Position numbers and translations under genes: made by a program
Origin: Bradyrhizobium campsiandrae
Lineage (GTDB): Bacteria > Pseudomonadota > Alphaproteobacteria > Rhizobiales > Xanthobacteraceae
DNA: 64,000 nucleotides
Assembly (NCBI RefSeq): GCF_014529705.1
Contig: NZ_JAANIH010000039.1
Coordinates: 1 to 64,000, forward strand
Direction: 5' to 3'
In this document: positions 54,182-63,362 of the stretch, one piece after another
Position numbering within the stretch: the first letter of the stretch is position 1
Layout: every line of letters begins with the position of its first letter
Notes under the pieces: model-generated
The model's database searches: none
What the model was told of the DNA's origin: nothing
The model's input: the letters and a program-made list of their open reading frames with translations, nothing else

Positions 54182-54736
54182 TCAGGGCGCGAGCCGCGTG
54201 AAGACGTAGTCATGGCCCTTGGCCCGGGCTTCATGGCAGGCGAAGCAGGTGCGGTGTTGCGCCTCGTCCACCGGCTTGCCGTTGACGAAGCGGCCAAAGC
54301 CCCAGCCGCCGCTCGCGGCGTATTTCTTGGCATCCTTGACCATGACCTGGACCGTGGTGGGGACGCCCGGAATGGTCGCGGAGGCGAAGTCGGGAGACTG
54401 CGTGCGTTTCCAGGCGCGCTTCACCAGAATGGTGCCGTCGGGGAATGGCAGCTTGCCGTCCTGGTAGGCGTCGACGGCGGTCCGGTTGCCGACGACCGCA
54501 CGCAACTCGTTCAAGGGCGCCGCCTCTTCAGCCGGCGCAACGAATTCCCACTGCTTGTAGCCCGCGGGAATCGTGACGCCGAAGATCGGCGAGGCTTCCG
54601 CCGTAGCAGCGCTTTCCGCAAGCGCGATCGAGACCAGATAGGGCACGCAAGTCAGGAGAACGACGAGCAGCGCCACGGCCAGCGCGATGACCGTAACATA
54701 GGGCGATTTCTTCTTTTCAGGTTCGATTGACGTCAT
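54182..54736 (-). CDS. Cytochrome P460-family c-type heme protein, membrane-anchored
   Basis: 184 residues. One N-terminal membrane anchor (about 14-38) is followed by a periplasmic P460 domain: 'VDAYQDGKLPFPDGTILVKR' and the heme attachment CxxCH in 'HRTCFACHEARAKGHDYVF'. Cytochromes P460 and c'-beta oxidise hydroxylamine or bind NO in characterised members. The cross-linking Lys of true P460 cannot be confirmed by eye. It lies between an exported alpha/beta hydrolase gene (73 bp upstream) and an SDR gene (16 bp downstream) in a probable operon. Confidence 0.85.
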   Translation of the reverse strand: MTSIEPEKKKSPYVTVIALAVALLVVLLTCVPYLVSIALAESAATAEASPIFGVTIPAGYKQWEFVAPAEEAAPLNELRAVVGNRTAVDAYQDGKLPFPDGTILVKRAWKRTQSPDFASATIPGVPTTVQVMVKDAKKYAASGGWGFGRFVNGKPVDEAQHRTCFACHEARAKGHDYVFTRLAP

Positions 54737-54809
54737 GACGCATCTTCAGGCTGGAGGCGCGGCGCAGCTTCGGTCCGACTCGTGCCGGACCGAAGCATCG
54801 AACGAACGC

Positions 54810-55841
54810 TCAGGCGCCACCGTCGGCGTCCATGACGGCCTTGGCAAAGGCCTGCGGTGCTTCCTGCGGCAGATTGTGGCCAATGCCGCCGGTGATCAGG
54901 CGATAGTCGTAGCGGCCCGAAAACTTCTTGGCATAGGCGCTGGGATCGGGGTGCGGCGCGCCGTTGGCGTCGCCTTCCATCGTGATTGCAGGCACCTCGA
55001 TGACGGGAGCTGCGGCGAGCTTCTTCTCGATCTCCTCGTACTTCGCTTCGCCCTTCGCGAGCCCGAGCCGCCAGCGGTAATTGTGGATCGAGATCGCGAC
55101 GTGATCCTTGTTCTCGAAGGCCTTCGCACTGCGATCGAAGGTGGCGTCGTCGAACTTCCATTGCGGCGAGGCCAGCTTCCAGATCAGCTTGGCGAAATCA
55201 TGCGTGTACTTCTCGTAGCCGGCGCGGCCGCGCTCGGTCGCGAAATAGAACTGGTACCACCATTGCAGCTCGGCTGCCGGCGGCAGCGGCGCATTGCCCG
55301 CAGCCTGGCTGGAGATCAGATAGCCGCTGACCGACACCAATGCGCGGCAACGCTCCGGCCAGAGTGCCGCGATGATGTCGGCGGTGCGCGCGCCCCAGTC
55401 GAAGCCGGCGATGACAGCCTTCTTGATGTCGAGCGCATCCATCAGCGCGATGATGTCGACGGCCAGCGCCGCCGGCTCGCCGTTGCGCGGCGTCTCGCTG
55501 GAGAGGAAGTTGGTCGAGCCGTAGCCGCGCAGATAGGGAATGATGACGCGATAGCCTGATTGCGCCAGGATTGGGGCAACCTCGACGAAGCTGTGAATGT
55601 CGTAGGGCCAGCCGTGAAGCAGGATCGCCACCGGACCGGTCGCGGGACCAGCTTCCGCATAGCCGACATCGAGCACGCCGGCACGGACCTGCTTGGTCGT
55701 ACCGAAGGACGCGTTCGCTGCAGAAGATCGCGGCGTCTCCGTTTCACCACGCGCGAGGCCGATCACGCCGAGACCGACGGCGGCCGTCCCGGCTGCGACG
55801 CCCAGGAAGTAGCGGCGATGCTGGTCGATAGTCTGTGTCAT
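54810..55841 (-). CDS. Exported alpha/beta hydrolase, epoxide-hydrolase-like
   Basis: 343 residues. The N-terminus 'HRRYFLGVAAGTAAVGLGVI' looks like a Tat-type signal (RR-x-F-L). The hydrolase core has 'AILLHGWPYDIHSF', 'IIPYLRGYGSTNFL', and the nucleophile elbow 'VIAGFDWGARTADI' with Asp instead of Ser, as in epoxide hydrolases and haloalkane dehalogenases. The closing His is in 'ITGGIGHNLPQEAPQ'. The likely site of action is the periplasm. It lies 33 bp after the Ohr/OsmC gene, in a cluster with P460 and SDR. Confidence 0.88.
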   Translation of the reverse strand: MTQTIDQHRRYFLGVAAGTAAVGLGVIGLARGETETPRSSAANASFGTTKQVRAGVLDVGYAEAGPATGPVAILLHGWPYDIHSFVEVAPILAQSGYRVIIPYLRGYGSTNFLSSETPRNGEPAALAVDIIALMDALDIKKAVIAGFDWGARTADIIAALWPERCRALVSVSGYLISSQAAGNAPLPPAAELQWWYQFYFATERGRAGYEKYTHDFAKLIWKLASPQWKFDDATFDRSAKAFENKDHVAISIHNYRWRLGLAKGEAKYEEIEKKLAAAPVIEVPAITMEGDANGAPHPDPSAYAKKFSGRYDYRLITGGIGHNLPQEAPQAFAKAVMDADGGA

Positions 55842-55874
55842 GGTCGGATACCTTCTTGATGGTTGTCGGAACAG

Positions 55875-56294
55875 TCAGATCAGTTCGACGCTGACGTCGA
55901 TGTTGCCGCGTACGGCCTTGGAATAGGGACAGGTCTGGTGCGCGTCATGGACGAGGTCGCGAGCGACCTCGCGATCGAGACCGGGCAGGCTGACGCCGAG
56001 GCGCGCTCTCAGCGCATAGGATCCCTCGTCGAGCACGAGATCGATTTCCGCATCGATCGCGCTTTTGCTTGGAAGCACGATCTTTCGCTTGCGGGCCGCG
56101 ATCTCCATCGCGCCTTCGAAGCAGGCGGACCAGCCGGCCGCGAACAATTGCTCGGGATTGGTGCCGATGCCGGCGCCGCCAGGCGGTGACAGCCGCACAT
56201 CGAGACGGCCGTCGGAGCTGCGGGACATGCCGTCCTGGCGCCCTCCAGAGGTATGGGTCCGGGCGGTGTAGAGCAGTTTTTCCGTTTGGCTCAT
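55875..56294 (-). CDS. Ohr/OsmC family organic hydroperoxide resistance protein
   Basis: 139 residues from ATG 56294, with AAGGAGA 5 bases upstream. The Ohr redox pair is visible: Cys in 'AAGWSACFEGAMEIAARK' and Cys in 'AHQTCPYSKAVRGN'. The supporting Arg is probably in the N-terminal 'TARTHTSGGR'. Ohr reduces organic hydroperoxides with lipoylated proteins. No MarR-type OhrR is adjacent; instead a large wHTH-NTPase regulator is divergent. It is the first gene of the cluster continuing with hydrolase, P460 and SDR. Confidence 0.92.
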   Translation of the reverse strand: MSQTEKLLYTARTHTSGGRQDGMSRSSDGRLDVRLSPPGGAGIGTNPEQLFAAGWSACFEGAMEIAARKRKIVLPSKSAIDAEIDLVLDEGSYALRARLGVSLPGLDREVARDLVHDAHQTCPYSKAVRGNIDVSVELI

Positions 56295-56354
56295 GAAGGT
56301 CTCCTTAGCGTCACGCCATTGACTATCAGCGCCTCCCGCAGGAGGCCCGTTTGG

Positions 56355-56371
56355 ACTTGTGAGAAGTTGTG
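56355..56371. promoter_or_regulatory. Tandem TTGTGAG direct repeat in divergent promoter region
   Basis: TTGTGAG occurs at 56355-56361 and again at 56365-56371, a 10-bp period with AAG between. One-turn direct repeats are the usual target of OmpR-type winged helices. It lies between the ohr gene (start 56294) and the wHTH regulator (start 56491). Confidence 0.45.
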
Positions 56372-56490
56372 AGGCCATTGCGGAACCGGCTTTCGAGGCC
56401 TGCAAACGCGGCGCGATGCCGCTGCAAGGCCGGCCTTGCGGGATCGCCGCGCGCTGGCTATGCGATGCTGCAAATGAGCAAGATTTCGTG

Positions 56491-59322
56491 ATGACCGAGC
56501 CGGTCAAGCCCGCTGCCGCAACACTCTCGTTCGGACCATTCACCGTGACGCCGCAGGAGCGGCTGGTGATGCGCGACGGCGTCATGCTGCCGCTGGGCGC
56601 CAAGAGCTTCGATACGCTGATCGCGCTGATGTCGCGGCCGAACGAGGTCGTCAGCAAATGGGACCTGATGGGCCTGGTCTGGCCCGGCATGACCGTCGAA
56701 GAATCCAATCTCCGCTTCCACATTGCAGCGCTACGCAAGGCGCTCGGCGACGGCAAGGACGGCGCCCGCTACATCACGACGTTGTCCGGCCGTGGCTATT
56801 GCTTCGTGGCCCCGATCTCGCAAGCCGGCGTTCAATCAGGGCCCCTCCCTGCGCCGCGCCCGGAATTGCCGCCCGTGAAGCTGCCCAACCGATTGCAGCG
56901 AATGGTTGGACGGACCGACGCGGTCGCCGCGGTCTCGGACAAGCTCGTCACATCCCGCTTCGTCACGATCGTGGGCCCTGGCGGCGTCGGCAAGACCGCC
57001 GTCGCGGTCGCGATCGCGCATGACCTGCTTCCGGCATTTGCGGAAGCCGCACATTTCGTCGACCTCGCCGCGCTCAGCGACCCCGATCTCGTGATCACCT
57101 CGCTGCTGCTGATGCTGGGGCTGCCTGATCAGACCGACGATCCGATGCCGGCCCTGCTTGCGCATCTGCACGACAAGCGCATGCTGCTGATCCTGGACAA
57201 TTGCGAGCATGTGATTGCGGCGGCCGCGCCGCTCGCCGCGGAGATCTTTCAGGCGGCGCCGCAGGTGCACATCCTGGCGACGAGCCGCGAGGCGCTTCGC
57301 GTCGAGGGCGAGCAGGTCTACCGGCTGCCGCCGCTGCAAGTTCCACCCGATGATCCCGTGCTGACGGCTGCGGTCGCCCGCACCTATCCCGCCGTCGAAC
57401 TCTTCCTCGAACGTGCCGAGGCGAGCGGCGCCCGGATTGCCCTCGACGATACCAATGCCGCCATCGCCGCCGGCATCTGCCGCAAGCTCGACGGCATGGC
57501 GCTCGCGATCGAACTCGCCGCCGGCCGGGTCGAAGCTTATGGTCTGGAGCAGACCGCATCGCTGCTCGACGAGCGTCTCAATCTGCTCTGGCAAGGGCAG
57601 CGCACCGCCTCACCGCGGCAGAAGACGCTGCAGGCGACGCTGGACTGGAGCTACGGGCTGCTGTCCGATCACGAACGCCTGGTGCTGCGCCGGCTTGCGG
57701 TCTTCGCCGGCCATTTCACCATCGACGCCGCGCTCGACATCGTGCCCGACGAACAAGTCGACCACTCGCTTCTGTTCGACGCCATCGACAGCCTCGTCGC
57801 CAAATCGATGGTCGCGCCGCGCCCCGTTGGCGCGATGATGCGCTACCGTCTGCTCGACACCACGCGCGCCTATCTCCTGGGACTCGCGGACGACGGACCG
57901 GCCCTCGCCGCTCGCCACGCCGGCTACTATCGGCAATGGCTGCAACATGCCGGCACCAAATGGGCGACGGTGCCAAGCGCCGACGAGCGCGCCATCCATT
58001 TTTCGGCGCTTCACAACGTGCGCGCCGCGCTCGACTGGTGTTTTGGCAGTGGCGGCGACGTCGGCATCGGCATCTCGCTCGCCGCTGCGGCAGCCCCCAT
58101 CTTCCTGGCGATGTCGCTGCTGACGGAATGCCGCCGCTGGTCCGAGCGGGCTCTGCTGGCGATCGACCCGCCTTCACGCGGCAGCGCCGATGAGATGCAC
58201 CTTCAGGCAGCGCTCGGCCTGACCTTGATGTTCACGCGCGGCGGCAGCGACGCGGCGCGTAGCGCATTGACACGGGCCCTTGCCATTGCAGAGACGCTCG
58301 GCGATGCGCCGAACCAGCTCCAATTGCTGGGCCGGATGCACATCTTCCACGAGCGGATCGGTCAATTCGAGACTGCGCTCGACCACGCACGACGAAGCCT
58401 CGTCGTCGCCGAAGGGTTGGGCGACGCCGTCTCGCTCGGCCTCGCCCAGTCGCTGCTGGGCGTCTCGCTGCATCTCGGCGGCGAGCATCGCGACGCCGCG
58501 AGGATGCTGGAGGCCGCCTGGCGCGGTCCCGGTACGGAACGGATCAGCACGGTCTACGGCTTCGACCACCGTAACCGCGCCGGCATCTCGCTGGCGCGTG
58601 AATTGTGGTTGCAGGGCCACCCTGCGCAGGCGCGGCAGCTGGCGCAGCAGACGGTCGCCGAGGCCGCGCAGATGGATCATCCAATCACGCTGTGTATTGC
58701 GTTGATCTGGGCGGTCTCGATCGATCTCTGGAGCGGCGATCTCGATGCCGCGAACGAGAACATCGACCGTTTCATCGCGCACGCCGAGTCGCGTTCGATG
58801 GGGCCCTATCTCGCCGTCGGCAGGGGCGTCAAAGGCGAGCTCGCGATCCGGCGCGGCGATGCAGAAGGCGGCGTCGCGACGATCCGGCATGCGCTGCAGG
58901 AGCTGCACGAATCCGGTTACGAGCTGCTGACCACGACGTTCAACATCGCACTGGTGCAGGGACTTCTTGCGCTCGGGCAGATCGAGCAGGCTGCGCAATT
59001 GATCGATGAGGCGATGCAGCTCGTCGCGCGGAGTGGTGACCATCTGTACATGCCCGAGCTGCTGCGGATGAAGGGCAGGGTCCTGCTGTCGCTGCCGCAG
59101 CCGAATAGGGAGCCGGCGGAACGCAATCTCAGGGAAGCGCTGGAGCTGAGCCGCTGCACCGGCGCGAAAGCCTGGGAGTTGCGCGCCGCGATCGACCTCG
59201 CGGCGCTTGTCGCCGACCGCGGCGACGCCAGGCGATTGCTGCAAGGTGCGCTCGCGGGCTTTGCCGAGGGCTCCAAAACGGCAGACATCAAGGCGGCCAG
59301 CGAGATTCTGGGGAGATTGTAG
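56491..59322 (+). CDS. Winged-helix regulator with STAND NTPase and TPR-like repeats
   Basis: 943 residues from ATG 56491; an in-frame start at 56359 would add 44 residues without conserved character. Residues ~1-105 form an OmpR/CadC winged helix ('LPLGAKSFDTLIALMSRPNE', 'RYITTLSGRGYCFVAPI'). Residues ~125-400 are a STAND/NB-ARC-like ATPase with Walker A 'GPGGVGKTAVAVAIAHDL' and Walker B 'LLILDNCEHVI', plus 'LATSREALRVEGEQVYRLPP'. About 500 residues of helical TPR-like repeats follow. Such proteins bind an inducer on the repeats and switch with ATP. It is divergent from the ohr-hydrolase-P460-SDR cluster, its natural candidate target. Confidence 0.9.
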   Translation: MTEPVKPAAATLSFGPFTVTPQERLVMRDGVMLPLGAKSFDTLIALMSRPNEVVSKWDLMGLVWPGMTVEESNLRFHIAALRKALGDGKDGARYITTLSGRGYCFVAPISQAGVQSGPLPAPRPELPPVKLPNRLQRMVGRTDAVAAVSDKLVTSRFVTIVGPGGVGKTAVAVAIAHDLLPAFAEAAHFVDLAALSDPDLVITSLLLMLGLPDQTDDPMPALLAHLHDKRMLLILDNCEHVIAAAAPLAAEIFQAAPQVHILATSREALRVEGEQVYRLPPLQVPPDDPVLTAAVARTYPAVELFLERAEASGARIALDDTNAAIAAGICRKLDGMALAIELAAGRVEAYGLEQTASLLDERLNLLWQGQRTASPRQKTLQATLDWSYGLLSDHERLVLRRLAVFAGHFTIDAALDIVPDEQVDHSLLFDAIDSLVAKSMVAPRPVGAMMRYRLLDTTRAYLLGLADDGPALAARHAGYYRQWLQHAGTKWATVPSADERAIHFSALHNVRAALDWCFGSGGDVGIGISLAAAAAPIFLAMSLLTECRRWSERALLAIDPPSRGSADEMHLQAALGLTLMFTRGGSDAARSALTRALAIAETLGDAPNQLQLLGRMHIFHERIGQFETALDHARRSLVVAEGLGDAVSLGLAQSLLGVSLHLGGEHRDAARMLEAAWRGPGTERISTVYGFDHRNRAGISLARELWLQGHPAQARQLAQQTVAEAAQMDHPITLCIALIWAVSIDLWSGDLDAANENIDRFIAHAESRSMGPYLAVGRGVKGELAIRRGDAEGGVATIRHALQELHESGYELLTTTFNIALVQGLLALGQIEQAAQLIDEAMQLVARSGDHLYMPELLRMKGRVLLSLPQPNREPAERNLREALELSRCTGAKAWELRAAIDLAALVADRGDARRLLQGALAGFAEGSKTADIKAASEILGRL

Positions 59323-59417
59323 CGTGCCAGGGCCGAGCTGCATTGGATCAGCTACGTCATCCCGAGGTGTACGGCACCGTGCGGGGCTTCGAAGGGCGAT
59401 GGATGACCAAGAACGGA

Positions 59418-60173
59418 TCACCCAACGCGGAACGTCACCCCACCGAGCAAGAACTCGTGACCTGCCACCGCCAGCCCCCTGGCCTTTGCGACATGCAGCA
59501 AGCTCGCGGGATCAGTGACCCGAAACTCCAGCGCGCTCATGATCTCGCTCGCCCCCTCCACGAAGCGGAAGGTCGCATTGGGCAGCTTCAGCTCGGCCCC
59601 AGCATTCGGCGGAATCCCGATGATCCTGCCCCAATGCGCCGCCAGCTCCTGGGGATCCGGGCTCTGCATCTCCACGGTCGTGAGCGCCTGCGTCACATCC
59701 TTGCGGATGTACTTCTGCCAGTCGGGGCCGGCCGGCGGATACGCACCCAGAATATCGTCGCTGCCTTCGGTATGGTTGAATTCGATGAAGGCGGCGCGGC
59801 AGTCGCGGGGATGGAGCTGGACGCCGTGATAGGGCGCGTGGTCGATGACATTCGCCGTGCGCACGCCCATCGCATTGGCATTGCGGCCGCGCTCATCCGG
59901 ATCGTTGCAGCAGAAGATCGCCATATAGCCGCCGCGGCCGCCGGTCTTCTCGATGAAGCGGCCGGCCGTGGTTCCATCCTTGAACGGCGCCACCACCTCC
60001 AGCAAAATCGTATCGACCGGGAGCAATGCATTCTCCAGGCCGTATTTTGCAACATTGCCGTCGCGGTAGCAGACGGAGAGGCCCATGATCTCGGCGATAT
60101 CGGCGACGACGGGCGCGAGCTGCGGCGCGACCAGACAGATCTGCCGCAGCCGCATATAGGGCGCCATCGTCAT
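59418..60173 (-). CDS. VOC (glyoxalase-like) family protein
   Basis: 251 residues with two halves. The N-terminal half has 'LRQICLVAPQLAPVVADIAE' and 'VDTILLEVVAPFKDGTTAGR', typical of a glyoxalase-like metal-binding fold. The second half is a repeat of the same fold ('VEMQSPDPQELAAHWGRIIG'). Metal ligands are plausible but not certain. Its first codons overlap the stop of the enoyl-CoA hydratase gene by 4 bp, so it may act on a related acyl-CoA or be an epimerase-like partner. ATG 60167 is a close alternative start. Confidence 0.8.
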   Translation of the reverse strand: MTMAPYMRLRQICLVAPQLAPVVADIAEIMGLSVCYRDGNVAKYGLENALLPVDTILLEVVAPFKDGTTAGRFIEKTGGRGGYMAIFCCNDPDERGRNANAMGVRTANVIDHAPYHGVQLHPRDCRAAFIEFNHTEGSDDILGAYPPAGPDWQKYIRKDVTQALTTVEMQSPDPQELAAHWGRIIGIPPNAGAELKLPNATFRFVEGASEIMSALEFRVTDPASLLHVAKARGLAVAGHEFLLGGVTFRVG

Positions 60174-60958
60174 GCGCCCCTGAAGGCCGGCTTGCGTTTC
60201 TCGACGAAGGCCTTTGCAGCTTCCTTGTGATCATCGGTGTCGCCGCAGCGGGTGTGGTGGATCGCCTCGCCATCGAAGCAGTCCTCGAGCGGCAGATGCT
60301 CGGCATTGTTGATGTTGCGCTTGATGTAGCCGAGCGCGATCGACGGTCCCTGCGCCAGCGAGAGCGCGAGTTCGTGCGCGGCGGCATCGATCTCGGCGTC
60401 GGGGACGACCTTCGTCACCAGGCCGATCGCATGGGCTTCCCGGGCGGTCAGCACCGGCGACATCAGATAGAGCTCGCGCGCCCGCGCGCTGCCGAGCAGC
60501 TGGGTGAGAAAATAGGTGCCGCCATAATCGCCCGAGAACCCGACCTTGGCAAAGGCGGTGGTGATCTTGCAGGTCTCGGAGGCGATGCGGAGATCGCACG
60601 ACAGCGCCATCGAGAGGCCGGCGCCGGCCGCGGCGCCATCGAGTTGCGCCACCACCGGCTTTGGCATCTGATGCAGAATGCGCGAGACCTCCATGCCGCG
60701 GCGAAGGTTTGCGAGCTTCTGCTCGAATGGCAGTGGTGCGCGGCCCGCCGCCATCGACTTGACGTCGCCGCCAACGCAGAACGAGCCGCCCGCGCCCTTG
60801 AACAGCACCGCCCGCACCTCGGGGTCATCGGCCGCCCGCCGCGCCGCCTCGACCAACCCCGCGACCATCTCGGGATTGAGCGCGTTCTTTCGCTCGGGGC
60901 GGTTCATGGTGATGGTGAGCAGCCCGCCTTCGAGCTTTTGCAGAACCATGTCGTTCAT
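60170..60958 (-). CDS. Enoyl-CoA hydratase/isomerase family protein
   Basis: 262 residues, the family length. 'LLTITMNRPERKNALNPEMV' begins the crotonase fold. The oxyanion-hole regions are 'LFKGAGGSFCVGGDVKSMAA' and 'VAQLDGAAAGAGLSMALSCD'. 'FAKVGFSGDYGGTYFLTQLL' follows, where one usual hydratase Glu is replaced by Asp (SGDYGG), so isomerase or another crotonase chemistry is possible. It is the first gene of a two-gene unit with the VOC protein. Confidence 0.9.
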   Translation of the reverse strand: MNDMVLQKLEGGLLTITMNRPERKNALNPEMVAGLVEAARRAADDPEVRAVLFKGAGGSFCVGGDVKSMAAGRAPLPFEQKLANLRRGMEVSRILHQMPKPVVAQLDGAAAGAGLSMALSCDLRIASETCKITTAFAKVGFSGDYGGTYFLTQLLGSARARELYLMSPVLTAREAHAIGLVTKVVPDAEIDAAAHELALSLAQGPSIALGYIKRNINNAEHLPLEDCFDGEAIHHTRCGDTDDHKEAAKAFVEKRKPAFRGA

Positions 60959-61023
60959 GGGGACGTCTCCCTTGTTGTTTGTTTGACCGAGTTCTCACCA
61001 TATCGGCACTGCGAGGAGCTCTT

Positions 61024-61080
61024 GCGACGAAGCAATCCAGACTGTCTCCGCGGAAACATCTCTGGATTGCGTCGCTTCGC
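61024..61080. repeat. Imperfect palindromic intergenic repeat, GCAATCCAGA family
   Basis: GCAATCCAGA (61032-61041) and TCTGGATTGC (61061-61070) form a perfect 10-bp core, extended imperfectly by GCGACGAA and GTCGCTTCGC. A centre TCCGCGGA is itself palindromic. It lies between the start of the hydratase gene and the end of the binding-protein gene upstream of it, so it probably terminates the latter. Confidence 0.75.
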
Positions 61081-61095
61081 TCGCAATGACGAGGC

Positions 61096-62301
61096 TTATT
61101 TCTTCACCAGTGGGCAGCGCGACTGCTCCAGCGACTGAAACGCCTCGTTGCCGGATACGGTGGCGAGCAGCTTGTAATCGTCCCAGCGGCCCTTGGATTC
61201 CGATGGCTTCTTCACCTCGAACAGGTACATGTCATGCACCATGCGGCCGTCCTCGCGGATCTTGCCGTTGTGAGCGAAGAAGTCGTTGATCGGCGTCTCC
61301 TTCATCACTTTCATGACCGCGGCCGAGTCCGTCGTGCCCGCCGCCTTCACCGCCTTCAGATAGTGCGTGACGGACGAATAAACGCCGGCCTGCGCCGAGG
61401 TCGGCATCCGCTTCATGCGCTCCATGAATCGTTTCGACCACGCACGGGTCTCATCGTTCAGATCCCAGTAGAACGCTTCGGCCAGCAGCAGGCCTTGCGC
61501 GGTCTCCAGACCGATGGAGTCGATGTCGGAGACGAAAGCGAGCAGCGGCGAGAGCTTCTGGCCGCCCTTGGCGATGCCGAACTCGGCGGCCTGCTTGATT
61601 GCATTGACGGTGTCGCCGCCGGCATTGGCCAGCCCGATCACCTTGGCCTTGGACGACTGCGCCTGAAGCAGGAACGACGAGAAGTCGGACGTGTTGAGCG
61701 GATGACGTACGCTGCCGAGCACCTTGCCGCCGGTCTTGGTCACGACCGCGCTGGTGTCCTTCTCCAGGTCCTGGCCGAAGGCGTAATCTGCGGTCAGGAA
61801 GAACCAGGTGTCGAGGCCCGACTTCACCGCCGCAAGGCCGGTCACATTGGCCTGGCCGTAGGTGTCGAAGACGTAGTGCACGGTATAGGGACCGCAGGCC
61901 TCGTTGGTGAGACGGATCGAGCCCGGGCCGTTGAAGATGATGATCTTGCCCCGCGCCTTTGCGATCTCGCCGGCGGCAAGCGCAGTGGCGGAGGCCGCGA
62001 CGTCGTAGATCATCTCGACACCCTGATTGTCGAGCATGTCGCGCGCGATGTTGGCGGAGAGGTCGGCCTTGTTGAGATGGTCCGCCGCCAGCACCTGGAT
62101 CTTGCGTCCCAGCACCTCGCCGCCGAAATCTTCCACCGCCATCTTGGCCGCGGTCTCGCTGCCGGGTCCGGTGATGTCGGCATAGAGGCTCGACATGTCG
62201 AGGATGCCGCCGATCTTCAGCGGTGGCTTGTCCTGGGCCTGCGCGGCGCTCGCGCTGAGGGCAAACGCGGCGGCAAAAATGCCCGACAAAATATGCTTCA
62301 T
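61096..62301 (-). CDS. ABC transporter substrate-binding protein (branched-chain amino acid type)
   Basis: 401 residues from ATG 62301, preceded by GGGAGC. A signal peptide (about 1-23, 'FALSASAAQAQ') leads to a type I periplasmic-binding fold ('LKIGGILDMSSLYADITGPG', 'RKIQVLAADHLNKADLSANI', 'GSVRHPLNTSDFSSFLLQAQ'). The phrase 'LDMSSLYADITGPG' is typical of the rhizobial subgroup whose substrates are not amino acids as far as known. No permease genes are adjacent, so it is an orphan that may serve a distant liv-type transporter. Neighbouring hydratase and VOC genes hint at acyl compounds. Confidence 0.9.
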   Translation of the reverse strand: MKHILSGIFAAAFALSASAAQAQDKPPLKIGGILDMSSLYADITGPGSETAAKMAVEDFGGEVLGRKIQVLAADHLNKADLSANIARDMLDNQGVEMIYDVAASATALAAGEIAKARGKIIIFNGPGSIRLTNEACGPYTVHYVFDTYGQANVTGLAAVKSGLDTWFFLTADYAFGQDLEKDTSAVVTKTGGKVLGSVRHPLNTSDFSSFLLQAQSSKAKVIGLANAGGDTVNAIKQAAEFGIAKGGQKLSPLLAFVSDIDSIGLETAQGLLLAEAFYWDLNDETRAWSKRFMERMKRMPTSAQAGVYSSVTHYLKAVKAAGTTDSAAVMKVMKETPINDFFAHNGKIREDGRMVHDMYLFEVKKPSESKGRWDDYKLLATVSGNEAFQSLEQSRCPLVKK

Positions 62302-62564
62302 GGAAAAGAGCTCCCTTGATCGCCTTGCTCTGAATGGCGGCTTGGTTGTCGTTATTCCCGCAATCATGCCGCATGCGCAAGAGCGCAGCAAGCGCAGGTG
62401 CGTCACGAGAGCACGATCGTCGCGCATGTTTTCCGCAAAACGGAAAGACGTATGGATAAATATCTCCACGTCGTTTGCGAGCGATCACGGAGTGTGAGCA
62501 AGCCTCTTCGCGCATCACCGCGCTTGAGTTAACATCAACGCGAAACGCAACCTCTTCGGGTATC

Positions 62565-63335
62565 GTGACACGACCGCTTCACCTCATCGTCGTATTTCTT
62601 CTCGCCGCAAGTCGCTCGGCGGTCGCGACACCGTGCCAGTTCGCGTCCCAAGGCGAAGGTCGTGTCGCTGAAATCGTCGATGCGCGCAGTTTGCGTCTCG
62701 ACGACGGCCGTGAAATCCGCCTCACCGGGATCGAACCGACCGCGACGACAAAGCAGGCGCTGATCTCGCTGCTCGTCGGCCGCGACGTGACGCTGCGCAG
62801 CGCCGACGACACCCCCGACCGCTATGGTCGGCAAAGCGCGCTGGTGTTCATCGGCGAAAGCGACATCTCAGCGCAGGCCATGCTGCTCGCCCAAGGCGAC
62901 GCCCTCGTGTCCGCCGAAATCGCCGACAAGGAGTGCGCGACCGCCCTGATGACGTCCGAGGCCGAGGCGCGGCGCCAAAAAAAGGGCAACTGGGCTGACC
63001 CGTCGGCCATAAAAAACGCGGAAAGTCCGGACGATATTTTGGCCGGGATCGGGCGCTTTATGGTGGTCGAGGGCAAAGTCCTGTCGGTCCGGCAAGCTGG
63101 GGCAATGACCTACCTCAACTTCGGCCGGAACTGGACACACGGCTTTGCGGCGACTATTTCAAGGCGCAATCTGCCGGCGTTCGAAAGTGCCGGAACGACC
63201 CTTAAGTCCCTGGAGAATAAGCGAGTTCGCGTTCGGGGCTGGGTTGAGGGGACGACGGGGCCGCGTATCGATCTGCGGCTCGTGGGGCAGGTCGAGTTGC
63301 TGGGCGCAAACGAGCCGACAGGGGTAAGGCCTTAA
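62565..63335 (+). CDS. Secreted thermonuclease-like (TNase/SNc fold) protein
   Basis: 256 residues from GTG 62565, where a signal peptide begins ('RPLHLIVVFLLAASRSAVA'). A TTG at 62475 would add 30 residues. The body follows the staphylococcal-nuclease-like pattern 'GRVAEIVDARSLRLDDGREI', 'RLTGIEPTATTKQALISLLV' and 'DRYGRQSALVFI'. The usual catalytic Arg/Glu/Arg set is not clearly complete, as 'GIEPTAT' stands where active nucleases have Asp-containing 'GIDAPE'. A C-terminal OB-like region ends 'RVRGWVEGTTGPRIDLRLVG'. It may be a non-catalytic relative. Confidence 0.7.
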   Translation: MTRPLHLIVVFLLAASRSAVATPCQFASQGEGRVAEIVDARSLRLDDGREIRLTGIEPTATTKQALISLLVGRDVTLRSADDTPDRYGRQSALVFIGESDISAQAMLLAQGDALVSAEIADKECATALMTSEAEARRQKKGNWADPSAIKNAESPDDILAGIGRFMVVEGKVLSVRQAGAMTYLNFGRNWTHGFAATISRRNLPAFESAGTTLKSLENKRVRVRGWVEGTTGPRIDLRLVGQVELLGANEPTGVRP

Positions 63336-63362
63336 ACCAGGGCCGGGCACGGGTTAAACGAC

